This document shows positions 45,123 to 57,366 of a stretch of DNA of 64,000 nucleotides, piece after piece. The position numbers and the translations under genes were made by a program. The stretch covers positions 2,480,001-2,544,000 of the forward strand of contig NW_027331831.1 of the NCBI RefSeq assembly GCF_033568475.1, written 5' to 3'. This DNA comes from Henckelia pumila. Lineage: Eukaryota; Streptophyta; Magnoliopsida; Lamiales; Gesneriaceae. The notes under the pieces are model-generated. The model saw only the letters and a list, made by a program, of their open reading frames with translations. It was not told the origin of the DNA and did no database searches. Every line of letters begins with the position of its first letter. Within the stretch, counting starts at the first letter, position 1.

Positions 45123-48100
45123 ATGCCTCCCCGACCAGCACCGAGAGTTAGATAGACGTTGGCTACGAATCAGCCTGAACAAACAAATGCTGCACAGGTC
45201 CCAGTGACAGTGTCTGAACATGGACAGGGTAGTACTTCTACTGATGAGTTTAGTGATGCTAATCCGATGGAGAAACTTCTGAAACGATTCCAGTCATTCC
45301 AACTACCGAAGTTGCAAGGAACAGAGAATGCTATAGAGTGCGAGAACTGGCTGGAAGATATTGAGCAGTTATTCGAGTCTATTGACTATACAGATGATCA
45401 TCGTGTGAGACTGGTAATTCATCAACTGCATGGTCTTGCCAAGAGTTGGTGGATAGCGACGAAGAAAGCATTGGAAAACCAAGGTACTGTTATTACCTGG
45501 TCTGTATTTTGAACTGCTTTCTATCAACGTTTCTTTCCTGTGTCTTATCGCAAGGACAAAGGAGCAGAGTTTGCAAGTCTACAACAGGGGCAGTTTTCGA
45601 ACTGCTATCTATCAGCGTTTCTTTCCTGTGTCTTATCGCAAGGACAAAGGAGCAGAGTTTGCAAGTCTACAACAGGGGCAGTTAAATATCAAAGAATATG
45701 TTGCCAAGTTCACTAGTCTGTTGAAGTTTGCTCCACATATCGCTGTTAATGATGAAGCTCAAGCCGATCAATTTATCAATGGCTTGAACCCTGATGTGTT
45801 TACACTTGTGAATTCGGGAAGACCGAATACCTTTGCTGATGCTCTGAATCAAGCAAAGGGTGCAGAAGCAGGGATACTGAAACAACGAGGAGCACAGTTT
45901 GTGCCACAGCCAGTGAGACAGTCCCAAGAGCAGCCACAGATTCCACCGCCACCTCGATTTGAAGCTGGAGGTAGCAGTAGTGGAAAGAAGAACTTCTTCA
46001 AAGGCAAGAGTAAACAATTCAAGAGATCTGGTGGTAGTAGCTCTTCGAGTTCAAGTAGTTCCCGACAGTCTAGAGCTGGACAGAGGTCTGATGTGTATTG
46101 CACCAAGTGTGGTGGTCGCCATACCAATGAACAATGCCGAGGTGTATTTGGAAGCTGCCACATTTGCAATAAGATGGGACACTTTGCGAGAGTGTGTCCA
46201 CAACGAGGTTCTGAAGGTGCACAGGGTGCGGGATCATCGAGACCGGTAGGTTAATCTACATATTCTGTTCATTTTTTTCAACCACAGCCTGCAGCACCGA
46301 GTAGAGGAGGAGGTCAGACAGTGAATCAAACTCCAAGGCAACAAGCACGAGTGTTTGCATTGACAAAGGAGCAAGCACAAGCAGCACCGGACGATGTGAT
46401 TGCAGGTAACTATTTTCTTTCTGGTTATCCTGCTTATGTCTTATTCGATACTGGTGCGTCGCATAACTTCATATCTGAAAAATTTGTTACGTTGTATTCA
46501 TTGTCTGTTGAGTCATTAGCTACTGTAGTGTCTATATCTTCACCGTTGGGAAAAGGTATATTATCAGTGAAGTCTGTTAGAAACTGTGTACTATAGTACG
46601 AAGGTAATGAAGTTGAGCTTGACTGTATCGTTCTTGGTTTATCTGATTTTGATTGCATAATCGGTATCGATATGTTAACCAAGTACAGAGCAACAGTTGA
46701 CTGTTTTCAGAAGATTGTGAAGTTCAGACCTGATATGACTGATGAGTGAAAATTCTATGGTAAGGGATCATGAGCCAGAATTCCTTTGATATTTGTTCTT
46801 TCTATGACTGACTTCTTACAGAAAGGGGCGGAAGGATTCCTTATTTATGCAGTCGATATACTGAAGACTAGTCCGACATTGACGGATATACCGGTGGTGA
46901 GTGAGTTTGTAGATGTATTCCCTGATGAGATTTCGGGATTGCCACCGTACAGAGAGGTAGATTTCGATATTGAATTGATGCCAGATACACAACCGATATC
47001 TAAAGCACCTTACCGAATGGCACCGATTGAACTGAAAGAACTGAAAGACCAACTCGAAGATTTGTTGGCCAAAGGATATATCAGACCGAGTATATCCCCT
47101 TGGGGTGCTCCGGTATTATTTGTTAGAAAGAAGGACGGATTGATGAGATTGTGTATTGACTACCGGCAATTGAACAAAGCAACGGTAAAGAATCGCTATC
47201 CTTTACCTCGTATCGATTATTTATTTGATCAATTGCAGGGATCGTCAGTATATTCGAAGATTGATCTACGATCCGGATATCATCAGTTGAGGGTTAGAGA
47301 CGAGGATATTCCTAAGACTGCATTTAGAACCAGGTATGGCCATTATGAATTCACAGTCATGCCTTTTGGTCTAACGAATGCACCGGCAGTTTTTATGGGA
47401 TTGATGAATAGAGTATTTCAAAGATATTTAGATGATTTTGTGATTATATTTATCGATGATATTTTGATATACTCTAAGAATCTGTGTGAACATGCTGATC
47501 ATCTCCGAACTATATTGAGAATATTAAGAGAAGAGAAATTGTATGCCAAGTTATCTAAATGTGAGTTTTGGTTGCAGCGAGTTGTTTTTTTTGGTTATGT
47601 AATTTTAGGAGATGGAATTTCAGTTGATCCAAGTAAGGTTGAAGCTGTGATCAGTTGGCAGAGACCCACATCTGTGCCAGAAATTCGAAGTTTTATGGGC
47701 TTGGCAGGTTATTACCGTCGATTCATTCAAGATTTTTCCTCGATAGCGAAGCCTATTACACAGCTTACACAGAAGAATGCACCATTTATTTGGTCTGAAG
47801 CATGTGAAAGAAGTTTTATCGAACTTAAGAAGAAATTGACTACAGCGCCGATTTTAATAATCCCTACAGGTACTGGTGATTTTGTTGTTTATTATGATGC
47901 TTCTCACCAGGGTTTGGGATGTATTTTAATGTAGAAAGGACATGTTGTCGCTTATGCTTCTCGAAAACTTAAACCACATGAAGTCAGGTATCCGATTCAT
48001 GATCTTGAATTGACTGCAATTGTCTTTGCATTGAAAATCTGGAGACATTACTTATACGGCGAGAAGATTAAAATCTTTTCTGATCACAAAAGTCTGAAGT

Positions 48101-49783
48101 ATATGTTCTCACAATCTGAATTGAATATGAGACAACGACGATGGCTTGATTTATTGAAGGATTTTTATTGTGAAATCAAATACTATCCGGGAAAAATTTA
48201 ATGCAGCAGCGGATGCCCTAAGTAGAAAGGTATGTGCTTTATCCTTGTCTACGGTAGGTGTATCTAATTTGATTGAAGATTGTTGTAGTTCTGGATATGT
48301 ATTTGAGACAGATAGAAGGCCGATGACAGTTTATGCAATCAGTGCTGAGCCAGAGTTATTGATTCGTATCAAAAAAGCACAAAAAGCCGATCAGAATGTG
48401 CAGAAATCGATTGAAATGATTCGATCAGGACATCAGTCTGAGTACAAGGTTAGTGACGATGATATCTTGTATGTGAATGACCGAATAGTTGTTCCCAATA
48501 TTGCAGATTTGAGACAGAATATTTTGAAAGAAGCCCATTGCAGTCGCTATAGTGTTCACCCTGGAGGCAGAAAAATGTACAACGACTTGAAGAGTCAGTA
48601 CTGGTGGAAACAAATGAAGTCTGATGTGACTGAATTTGTATCTAAATGTTTGAATTGCCAACAGGTGAAAGATGAAAGAAAGAAACCAGTTGGCTTATTA
48701 CAGAGTTTATCGATTCCTGAATGAAAATGGGACCACATTTCCATGGACTTTGTAACGAAGTTGCCACGATCATCTCGAGGATGTGATGCTGTTTGGATGA
48801 TCATCGATAGATTGACGAAATCTGCGTGCTTTATTCCCTACCGAATGACTTATCGTCATGATCAAATGGCGGATCTCTATATTCGAGAAGTGGTAAGACT
48901 ACATGGTGTGCCAAAGTCGATTGTATCTGATCGAGATCCGAGGTTTACTTCGCACTTTTGGCATAGCCTACAGGAAGCTCTAGGTACGCGCTTACATTTG
49001 AATACCGCTTATCATCCTCAAACTGACGGTCAATCCGAACGAACTATTCAGACGCTTGAGGATATGCTTAGAGCTATAGTACTTGATTTTGGAGTTACAT
49101 GGCAAAATTCTATACCACTTGTGGAATTTTCTTATAACAACAGTTATCAGACGAGTATAGAGATGGCACCATTTGAAGCATTATATGGAAAGAAGTGTCG
49201 ATCACCTTTATATTGGGATGATGTTTCTGAAGTACCTGAGTTAGGGCCAGATATGATCAGACAGATGACTGAGAAAGTGAAATTGATACAGCAGAGAATG
49301 AGAACAGCGCAACATAGACAGACGAGATATGCAAATGTACGACGACGACCGTTATATTTTGATTAGGGAGATAGAGTGCTTCTGAAGATTTTACCGTTCA
49401 GGGGCACAGTTCGATTTGGCAAACGAGGAAAATTATCTCCGAGTTATATTGGGCCGTATGAGATTCTCGAGAAGATAGGCAATATTGCTTATCGACTCGC
49501 TCTTCCTATGTCTTTATCTGGAATACATGATGTCTTTCATGTATCGATGTTGAGGAAGTATATATCTGATGCGTCTCATGTGATTCGATCTGATGAAGCT
49601 GAGTTGGATGATACTCTTTGCTATTTCGAGCAACCTATTCAGATTCTCGATAGGAAGACAAAACAACTCCGATCGAAGACCATTCCATTGGTAAAGATTC
49701 AATGGAGTCGGCACGGAGTTGAAGAAGCGACGTGGGAAGTCGAAGATGATATGAAGCAACGATTTCCTTATCTATTCCATTGA
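45123..49783 (+). pseudogene. Broken gag-pol polyprotein gene of element C
   Basis: Domains in order: Gag (45159-46250) with CTKCGGRHTNEQC and CHICNKMGHFARVC zinc-knuckle motifs; aspartic protease (LFDTGAS, 46441-46461); reverse transcriptase (46786-47934, FIDD at 47449-47460); RNase H (to about 48200); integrase with an H-H-C-C-type zinc region (CLNCQQVK) and Asp/Asp/Glu blocks (MDFVTKLP, SDRDPRF, TDGQSER); and a C-terminal tail (EEATWE) of Tekay/Del chromovirus type. Disabling changes: stops at 45153, 45510, 46252, 46594, 47932, 48199, 48722 and 49364, and an 88-bp tandem duplication in gag that shifts the frame. In an active element one polyprotein is processed by the protease and carries out reverse transcription and integration. 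Not functional here. Confidence 0.93.
45511..45686 (+). repeat. 88-bp tandem duplication inside the element C gag
   Basis: The segment beginning GAACTGCT at 45511 is repeated at 45599; both carry 'ttctttcctgtgtcttatcg' and 'acaacaggggcagtt'. As 88 is not a multiple of 3, it shifts the frame by one. Confidence 0.95.
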
Positions 49784-49880
49784 TGTAAGTTCTTATTCAG
49801 TTTTCAGTTATTTTTTATTCTTATGAGCATGCAGTTGCATATCTATACTGTTTATGAATTCGAGGACGAACTCATATCTT

Positions 49881-49892
49881 AGTGGGGGAGAA
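49881..49892 (+). other. Element C polypurine tract
   Basis: AGTGGGGGAGAA just before the 3' LTR. Confidence 0.85.
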
Positions 49893-49893
49893 A

Positions 49894-51984
49894 TGTAAGG
49901 CCCGGGATTAATTAAAAATTAATCCGAATTTAATTTGATTTTAATCCAAGTATATTTAATTTGGGAATATTTAGAGTTTTGATTTAAATTCTAATATTCT
50001 TAAATTATTTAGGATTGAAATTGAATTAAAATAAGGGCCGAGGACCAAATTGCAAATATTGAAGGCTTGAGGGGCTAAATTGCAATTTTGGTTGAAAGTT
50101 ATCGGTTTTAATTCTAACACTCAGCATGAAACGTGTATTGCCTTAGACAATTCAGAAAGTAAGAACAGAGAGCCGTTCTTCTTCATGTTCCTTTGGAAAC
50201 GTTGAGATTCAATTTGCCGTAACTTTTGAACCGGTTGTCCGATTTCGATTCCGTAAAGTGTTCTAGAATCCTTACGATGAGGGCTTCGATCTCGTGTAAG
50301 TTTTATGTGGTGTTATATGGATTTCAAAATCAATAAAGGGCAGATATCAGATTTTGAATTATTGATCATGTTTTTGAGTTTGTATCGTTTCTATTTTCGA
50401 AATCGGAGGAAGAGCTTATGTTATTATGTTGAATCTTGATGCTAGCATGTGTTATGATTGTTATGACTGTTTGTGCTGAGGTTTTGAAGATTATATCAGC
50501 TGATTTTCTTGATTGAGAGCACGTACACATAGTTTGAATAAAAGAAATGATTTTGGGATTACGTCGGTTACCGATTTTGAATCGCTACGCCATTGATTCG
50601 AGTTTTTGGATCGTTTTGATAGCCTATATCTGAGCTGAAGTTGTTATCTTGATTATGTGAATGTTATAGAATTTTTATTCTTCAATTTCAGTTGAGTTTG
50701 AAGGCTAAACGACACAAGACGTCGACTTAAACCGACGAAGAAAGAGTTGAGGTTTGAAATGCGATTGATTGATGAATTCTTGATGGTTTTGACTCGTTTC
50801 TAAAATTATAGACTAATTTGAAGTTTGATATATGTATTTTGATTATATCTTACAGATTTGAAGAGTTCAGAACCGAGATAAACGAAGGTATAATGACGAC
50901 ATCGCGAAGTAGGGACTTTGAAACTCAAGAACGACTAATCTTGAGTTGGCCCGCAAAAACCACATACTTGTTTATGTTTTTGATTTGATTGTGATGTTGT
51001 CGATCCATCACAGGTAATGGATCTTTATATTCGAGTTGATATGATGCTATATTGAATTGATTCTATGCCAAGGTTGTTGTTAACCTTATTTGCGAGTCGG
51101 TTACGAACTCGTTAGATGGATATCCATGTCAAGATCAGTTATGAATCTTGATGGCTTTGAAGTTATGTGAATCAATTCGTATGTAAAGCGTTTACGTACT
51201 CTATTTGTTGAGTCGAGTTTAAATAGAGTCAAGATGATTTATTTAACGCTTTCTATATATTGGTTATACTGAGAATATTTTCTCACCGAAGTTTATCCGG
51301 CTGTTGTCTTGTTTTATATGTGTGCATGACAACAGATGGGGCAGGAGCTAGTCATCGACGTCATTGACAGCTGGGAGAGAGTCTAGCACGTGAGGACTCG
51401 GGTTGTAGATGATGTCTTGAACTTTAGAAGCACTAAACCTTAGTGATATTGGTTTTGGAATACATGTATGAAACTTGATATAATTGATGTCGTTTATTGT
51501 TCTTTAGCGACTTGTTCGATGTAATAAATGCATGTAAAGATGCTTGAGACCTTGGTTATGTTTATATACATGATTTGGAACTTATATATCATGTTTTGGA
51601 TCGAGTTTGGTGATTGGATTGGATGACACCAAGTTTTGACAGCAAAATGTGATCTGCAGATTTTCTGAAAATTAGAGGCCGCTCGATCCGCAGAAGTTGA
51701 CAGATCGAGAGAGCCCTGTATGTTGCAAACAGAGGATTTGAGTTTTTGGCTCGCTCGATCCGCAAAAGTTGACGGATCGAGCGAGGCCAAATTATACTTC
51801 CATCCGAGAGCTGAGCAATTGTGCTCGCTCGATCGGGTGTTTTTCACCGATCGAGCGAGACACTGAAATTTAAAAAAAAAAAAAAAATTTTTTACTTTGC
51901 TCTTGGTTTCTTAATTGATGTTTAATGAATGTTAATTGTTCATTAATTGTCTTAAGATGAGATTAGCAACCCGAGGTCTCCACA
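49894..51984 (+). repeat. Element C 3' LTR
   Basis: Partner of 42705-44791, differing by scattered substitutions. Confidence 0.93.
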
Positions 51985-52237
51985 ATCTCCAACCGTCTAC
52001 GTGTCCCCCATCCTCGCCATCTACTCAGCCTCTTCGGTGAGAGTCGCGCCTCCGCCGATGGGGGAGAAGGTGATGGCCGATGGGAGCAATGAAAGCGTTC
52101 CCTCGCGAGAGAAGAAGACAGTGAAGAGAAAATGCACAGCTACTTCATCTTAAAAAAAAAAAAAAAAAAAAAGAGGTGGTGGACGTCAGCTGGGCTGACG
52201 CCCAAGTTCCCCTGCACCCCTAGGGTGCAAGGGAGCA

Positions 52238-53495
52238 TATATTTATCGTACTTCTTAATTATAGCCACACCAATTTTTAGTTACTTGGAATGAAAAAATC
52301 TCTAATTAAGCTTAAAATTTAGAAGTAATCGAGATTTGATAAAACTTAATGGTTGGTAGCTAGACTTCTATTGATAACAATAATAATTAACCTCTATGCT
52401 CAAATGATGTGTCATTCAACTATTGGATGTGATGAATTGTATATCCAATAGTTGATTGACACATTATACGATGAATGAGCAGCATATCAAGCTTTAAGTA
52501 TTCGTAATTAATTACTATTATAATATACATGCATCATGCCAAGTACAATTTTTTACTGCCATATACATGAACGTACTTTGGTGGTTAGAAGTATTTATTG
52601 CATAGTATTACATAACGCCTTAATACCACATGTATTGACCGAAGTCATGAAATTTAGCTACGAGCGAGTGTTGATGAATTTGATATATTGGTTAAAATAT
52701 ATATACTAATACAAGTGCTAAGATTCCTTGACTCATATAAGAACATCTCCAACGATGATGCCCTTTTTTGCCATTTAACAATATTTTGAAGCAAAATGGC
52801 ACTCCATTGCAACGCTATATGCTGCGCTAATTTGCGCACACAAACAAGAATTGTTTTTTTCAATTAAAGTTTATTGTATATTTTTTATTATTTCATTAAT
52901 AATAATTAAAGTTAACGACTTATTTATTTTAATAATAACCATATTTATATTTTTAATAAATTAAATATATTTATTGTGGTAAGAAATTTAAACATAAGAT
53001 TAATATATTTATTTGTATTTATATTTTTTGTGGAATTAAATATTTTGTATAAATAAAAAAGTAGAAAATATTACGAGAATATTATTTCAATAGTACAGTT
53101 TAAAGTAGATGAATTGAAGATGAGTTTTGTGTTTGGTGCAAAATATGCGCTAAAACAGTGAAAATGTTTTTTTTTTCCTTCTAAAATTTAAAAGAAACAT
53201 ACACCCCGGCCCTTTCTAAACAATAATTTTCAAACATATTCTAATGTATCGGAAATTGAATACGTCTCCAAGGACATTGGTAGGAAGACCAAACAAAGTA
53301 ATTTTTTTTCAAGATGTGATAGACTGATAGCCGCGGTAAAACAAATTTTTTGAATCTGAATATTCAAATTTTCATAAAAAGAATTAAAAAACTTTCGACA
53401 TTAATATACTAGTAATGGAACATTTTTTTTGGGTACTCCTATAAAAAAAAAATTAGGAGAGTTGAAGTGCTGAATTTATGGTGAATACGAAATTA
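52238..53495. other. AT-rich intergenic DNA with one hairpin MITE
   Basis: A TA-flanked-type hairpin lies at 52393-52497. 'gaacatctccaacgatgatg' at about 52741 resembles the end of a PIF/Harbinger MITE, but no partner end was identified. No gene. Confidence 0.5.
52393..52497. mobile_element. Hairpin MITE related to the TA-flanked family, copy 4
   Basis: The left arm 'gatgtgtcattcaactattgga' pairs with 'tccaatagttgattgacacatt'. The right end GAGCAGCATATCAAGC resembles the GGGCAGCATARC end of the other copies. Loop about 16 nt. Confidence 0.7.
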
Positions 53496-53508
53496 TATAT
53501 AAATATAC

Positions 53509-53539
<31 letters not shown>

Positions 53540-53548
53540 TAAATATAC

Positions 53549-53630
<82 letters not shown>
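53496..53630. repeat. Long (TA)n/TA-rich microsatellite
   Basis: TA dinucleotide tracts interrupted by repeated 'aaatatacatataaatataa' blocks; the last pure TA run is about 50 bp. Confidence 0.95.
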
Positions 53631-53634
<4 letters not shown>

Positions 53635-53782
53635 AAATAATAACAAGATATATATAGTTGGCAGTTTCATTTATGGATTGAAACTCAACATGGTTAAAAA
53701 GTCAGAAATCTAATTATCTAGTAATCTATAACATGCACCTCAATATCCAAACCTGAAACATTAAAAGTGGAAAAAGTTGGTT

Positions 53783-53934
53783 TCTTGTGAGACGGTCTCA
53801 CGGATCTTTAACTGTGAGACGGGTTAGCCCTACTCATATTTATAATAAGAAGCAATATTTTTTTATGAGTAACCCAAATAAGATATACGTCTCACAAAAT
53901 TAACCCGTGAGATCGTCTCATCAAAATTTTTGCC
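53783..53934. mobile_element. GAGACGGTCTC-family MITE, copy 3
   Basis: Left end 'cttgtgagacggtctcacgg', right end 'acccgtgagatcgtctcatc', with 'gagacgggttagccctac' and 'gagtaacccaaataagatat' between. Non-coding. Confidence 0.75.
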
Positions 53935-54013
53935 AAGTGGTAATTAGGAGCTTAATTTGAGCCATTTATGTGTCATGTGGAGCAAACAAATATGCATGTA
54001 AAGTAGACATTTA

Positions 54014-54634
54014 GAGCATCCCCAAGGGCCGGTCAAATGGAGCGATCAAGCCCACTTGACCGGCCCACTTCATCACCTTGCCCCTCCAAGGGGCGAGGAA
54101 ATTGCACGCGGAAGTTTCCGCGTGCAATGAAGTTTGTGTCCCCGCGCGGAAAGGCTTCGTGCGATGAACCCCACAAATCATTAAAAAAAAGTTTTTTTTT
54201 AAATCAACAGCCAAATCTTTTTGGTCGTTGATAAATAAAGGGCCATATTTTTTTGGCCCTTTTAATTAAAAAAAATGAAAAATTGATTGTCTTTTTTTTT
54301 TATTTGGCCGTGTAATCTTTTAAATTTATTGTCTTTTTTTAATTTTATTTCTTGTCTTTTGTTATTGCGTGTAATTTTTATTTTGCGTGTTTTTATATTT
54401 CAAGTAAGTTTTAAATTTTAATTATGTGTATTTTAAATTTATTATATTTGTGTGCAATTTTATTATATTTAAAGAAAAATATTAAACATAATAAAAAAAA
54501 TTATTTCAACATCATCACTACAACATCACCACACCATTGTAGGAACACACAATGAAGTTATCAACGCTGACATCATCATGCGGTCAAGTTGATAACTTGA
54601 CCACACCAACTTCTTCACATCCCTGTACATGCTC
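54014..54634. mobile_element. PIF/Harbinger-like MITE with TTA TSD (621 bp)
   Basis: It is flanked by TTA at 54011-54013 and 54635-54637. Ends GAGCATCC and (inverted) GAGCATGT. A 3-bp TTA/TAA duplication with a GAGCAT-type end is typical of the PIF/Harbinger superfamily. GC-rich near the left end and AT-rich elsewhere; no transposase. The open frames at 54011-54231 are artefacts of the GC-rich part. Confidence 0.7.
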
Positions 54635-54637
54635 TTA

Positions 54638-55044
54638 GGCACCGTTTTCTTCACGGTATTACTAATATATGTATAACTCATCACATCCTATCTCACGTTC
54701 TTCTCACCATATTATTTATATATATATTAACTATATATTTTACATCAATCAAATCATTAATTATTTATCTCACATCAATCAAATCATTGAATTCAAATTA
54801 CTATATTACCCCTTATAAATAATATAATTTTTATTTTATTTATTGTTAAAAGGACAAAATAATCATTTAACATTTTTATATAAAATTTAATCAATCAAAT
54901 CAAATAAACCATAATCTATCAATCAAATCCAATACAATTTTAACTATCATTTCTTATTTATTTTTTATTATATTATACTACTTATCTATATATTACTTAT
55001 ACCATATCTCAAACAAAACGGTGCCTTAAAAAATAAATAAATAA

Positions 55045-55090
<46 letters not shown>

Positions 55091-55437
55091 TAAGCAAAAC
55101 AGGAGGTTATAAAAACTATTCTAGTATTTTCAAGTGAACATCCTGAATTGCACTCTCTCTTGTCAATAAAAAAAAATTATTCAGAGGATAAAATTGACAT
55201 TTTTTATTCAACCTTTTCACTTTAATTTCTCTTGAAAAATAAAAGATTAATAATACAATTTCACTTCCTCACTTTTCTCTTCTCGATCTTCGGTTTCAAA
55301 TTTCATCATCTTCTTCGTTTCCAAATTTACCATGAATAATAATTTGGGTTTTTAATTATTATTTTCGTTTCTCTATATATATATTAATATCCCTGGCCCA
55401 CTAGTATATATAATTGATAACAAGTGGTTTAAAAAAA
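54638..55437. other. AT-rich intergenic DNA with AAAT/AT microsatellites; upstream of the 55668 gene
   Basis: An (AAAT)n run (about 55029-55050) leads into (AT)n (to 55086). 'ctctatatatatatt' at about 55370 is a possible TATA element for the next gene. No exon seen. Confidence 0.55.
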
Positions 55438-55542
55438 ATGGATCCCAAGGTAAATTCATGGTACGTACGTGGAGCTTATTTTGATCAAGAACCTGTCTCA
55501 GCTCATAGATCCCAAGGCAAATTCACCAAAGACAAAAGATAA
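55438..55542 (+). CDS. Possible upstream ORF, 34 aa
   Basis: ATG GAT CCC AAG ... TAA, ending 125 bp before the start of the 55668 gene and possibly in its leader. It holds two near-copies of 'gatcccaaggyaaattca' (55441 and about 55508). No domain recognised. Confidence 0.25.
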   Translation: MDPKVNSWYVRGAYFDQEPVSAHRSQGKFTKDKR

Positions 55543-55667
55543 GGTTATGCTTTGTGTTAATACACAAAAGAATCCAAATTCATGGACACAAATAATCCTA
55601 CCTCATTTCCTTGCATAATATTTATTACCCACAAAATTATCATCAATCCATTAATATTCCCAGAACT

Positions 55668-57234
55668 ATGATGAATCATGGAACATTAACCCAGTTCCTG
55701 AATCCCCGTATCTTACACAAGAAACCGCATACAAATTTATCTACAAACCCCAAACTCCACAAAACAACCCTTTTCAGTACGGCTCACAAAGTTGTAATTA
55801 ATCTGCAGCAACAAATTACAATAGTAAAGGAAACCGAAGTTTCAAAGATGAAGGATGTAATAAACGTAAAGTTGAAAACTTTAGGAGGTTGTAAACTTGG
55901 GATTTCAAGGTATCCTGATTTTGAGTACGACGCCCAAGGGGGATCGGGCATTGGCAAAGCTACACCAGCACTACTTTCCGATGTCAATGGTGAAGTTTTT
56001 GTGGACTTCGACGTTGATTCGCTTTACATCCCCGCCGTGTCCACTGCCACCACTAAATTTTTGGGACTGCCGCTGCCGCCGTTTCTAAACATCGACATTG
56101 TTCCGGAGATGTTGAGTGGGAAAATCAACACAGAAACTGGCCAGGTACATAGATAATATATATGGAAAAATTGCTTTTTTGATCTGATAAATTTGTCATT
56201 TTGCGATTTCAGTTCTATATATTTTCAGATTTCAGTTTTAGTTCTCTATCTTTATTTTTTTGGCAATTTTAGTCCTTTTTCCGACGTGGCGCTGACGTGA
56301 CACCAATTCAGTTCTTACGTAGAGCTGACGTGTATAGTGTCACGTAAGCATTTTTGAATAAAAATGATCGAAATTACCAAAAATCAAAACATGCAGGACT
56401 AAAACTGAAATGTAAAAACATATAGGACCAAAATCGTAAAATAACAAACATAAATGATTAAATTTGCAATTTTCCCTATATATAATATCTTATTTCATGT
56501 CCTATCTTATCTTAATAATAGGAGTGACATTCTCCGAACATCTCGTATAAAAAATATTGAGTATTTTTTTTCCCTAGTATAGAGTAAAATAACAAAAATT
56601 TAGAAATTTTGTTTAGGAAAAACTGAAAAATGCTTCATATTGAAATTTTGGTACGAAAAAGTTGGGCAAGCAAGCAAGCTGTACCTTGTTGAGTTGAGTC
56701 CATACGACGTACATGGATAAATTATATAGTGTTTGATATTTATTATGATTTCGTTCTCATAAGTGACAGATGTATATAGACCATTTAAGTGGGACAAATT
56801 ATATGGTTCAAGGATATAAGGCATGTAGTAAAAGGCTAGCTAGCTAGGGGATCGATCGAGTTGATGTATATATATGATTATAAATTTATAATTAAATGAG
56901 TTAATTAATATATATATACATATATATAATTAACCAGGAGCTATAATGAATTATTTTATAGGTTGATTTGAGATTGAAAGGCAAGTTCTACTTCTCCATG
57001 GGGAGCATCTACAGAGCCGCGCCGCTTGTCGTGGACACGGTATTGACGTCGGAGGAAGCACGCGGAGATATGAGGGGAGGGAGAGGTGTGAGGCTGAATG
57101 AGCAAGGGTCGTGCACGCTTGTTGGCGTCGCGAGAGTCGACCCCATTGCCGACTTCTTCATGGATTCTTTTCTTGGCCTTCCTTCGGAATGCCTCGCAAG
57201 TATGCGAGCTACGATATCGTTTGAAAATACATAG
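55668..57234 (+). CDS. Conserved-looking protein of unknown function, probably plastid-targeted (2 exons)
   Basis: Exons 55668-56144 and 56962-57234, phase 0, GT-AG, 249 aa. I start at the first ATG of the frame; a second ATG follows directly. The first 45 or so residues are rich in Ser, Thr, His, Lys and Asn with almost no acidic residues, as expected for a plastid or mitochondrial presequence. The mature part has a motif-rich core: LGISRYPDFEYDAQGGSG, a DVNGEVFVDFD stretch, a Pro-rich hydrophobic FLGLPLPPFLNIDIVPE, then VDLRLKGKFYFSMG and a C-terminal LVGVARVDPIADFFMDSFL. The alternating pattern suggests a beta-rich fold. I do not recognise the family and assign no function. The 817-bp intron contains a family I foldback element. 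Confidence 0.82.
56164..56476. mobile_element. Foldback element family I, copy 4, in the intron of the 55668 gene
   Basis: 'tttgtcattttgcgatttcag' at the left and 'ccaaaatcgtaaaataacaaac' at the right; termini GGAAAAATTG and CAATTTTCCC. The central 'gacgtggcgctgacgtgacacc' matches the other copies. Length again about 313 bp. No clean target duplication in this TA-rich flank. Confidence 0.8.
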
Positions 57235-57366
57235 TCGATAAAGGTGCCATATGTGCCCAAAATCTACTTATACATATATATATATATACCTCTTTAATTC
57301 ATTTTAATTAACAACATTCTATGCTTCGTTTATCGTTAATGTTTAGTATTTCGTGTAGCAGATTTC

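Larger units (their letters stand above)
42705..51984 (+). mobile_element. Ty3/gypsy LTR retrotransposon C (Tekay/Del type), 9280 bp, TSD ATCTC
   Basis: The LTRs are 42705-44791 (2087 bp) and 49894-51984 (2091 bp), both starting TGTAAGGCCCGGG and ending ...CCACA. ATCTC flanks both sides (42700-42704 and 51985-51989). The interior has a primer site (44797-44808), gag, protease, RT, RNase H, integrase and a C-terminal chromodomain-like tail in Ty3/gypsy order, then a polypurine tract (49881-49892). By eye the LTRs are roughly 97% identical, so it is older than A. The coding region is broken in many places, so the copy is dead. Confidence 0.96.
36389..52237. mobile_element. TIR element carrying genic-looking sequence, split by elements A and C
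   Basis: The left terminus 'cgcctgcactagggtgttagg' (36397 on) is inverted at 'cccctgcaccctagggtgc' (about 52210-52228), both followed inward by GGGAACTT. Without elements A and C, three host pieces remain (36389-36610, 42495-42704, 51990-52237), about 680 bp. They are GC-rich with CCGCCGCCG and proline-rich-looking stretches, unlike ordinary intergenic DNA here, and a 21-A run lies near the right end. This may be a Pack-MULE-like element with a captured gene fragment. I could not recognise the source gene, and no clean target duplication was found. Confidence 0.55.

Noticed and set aside
53476-53670. 64-codon Tyr-Ile repeat frame
   Set aside because: Translation of the TA microsatellite.
54011-54231. 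Opposed 64-67-codon frames
   Set aside because: Inside the GC-rich part of the PIF-like MITE; no domain.
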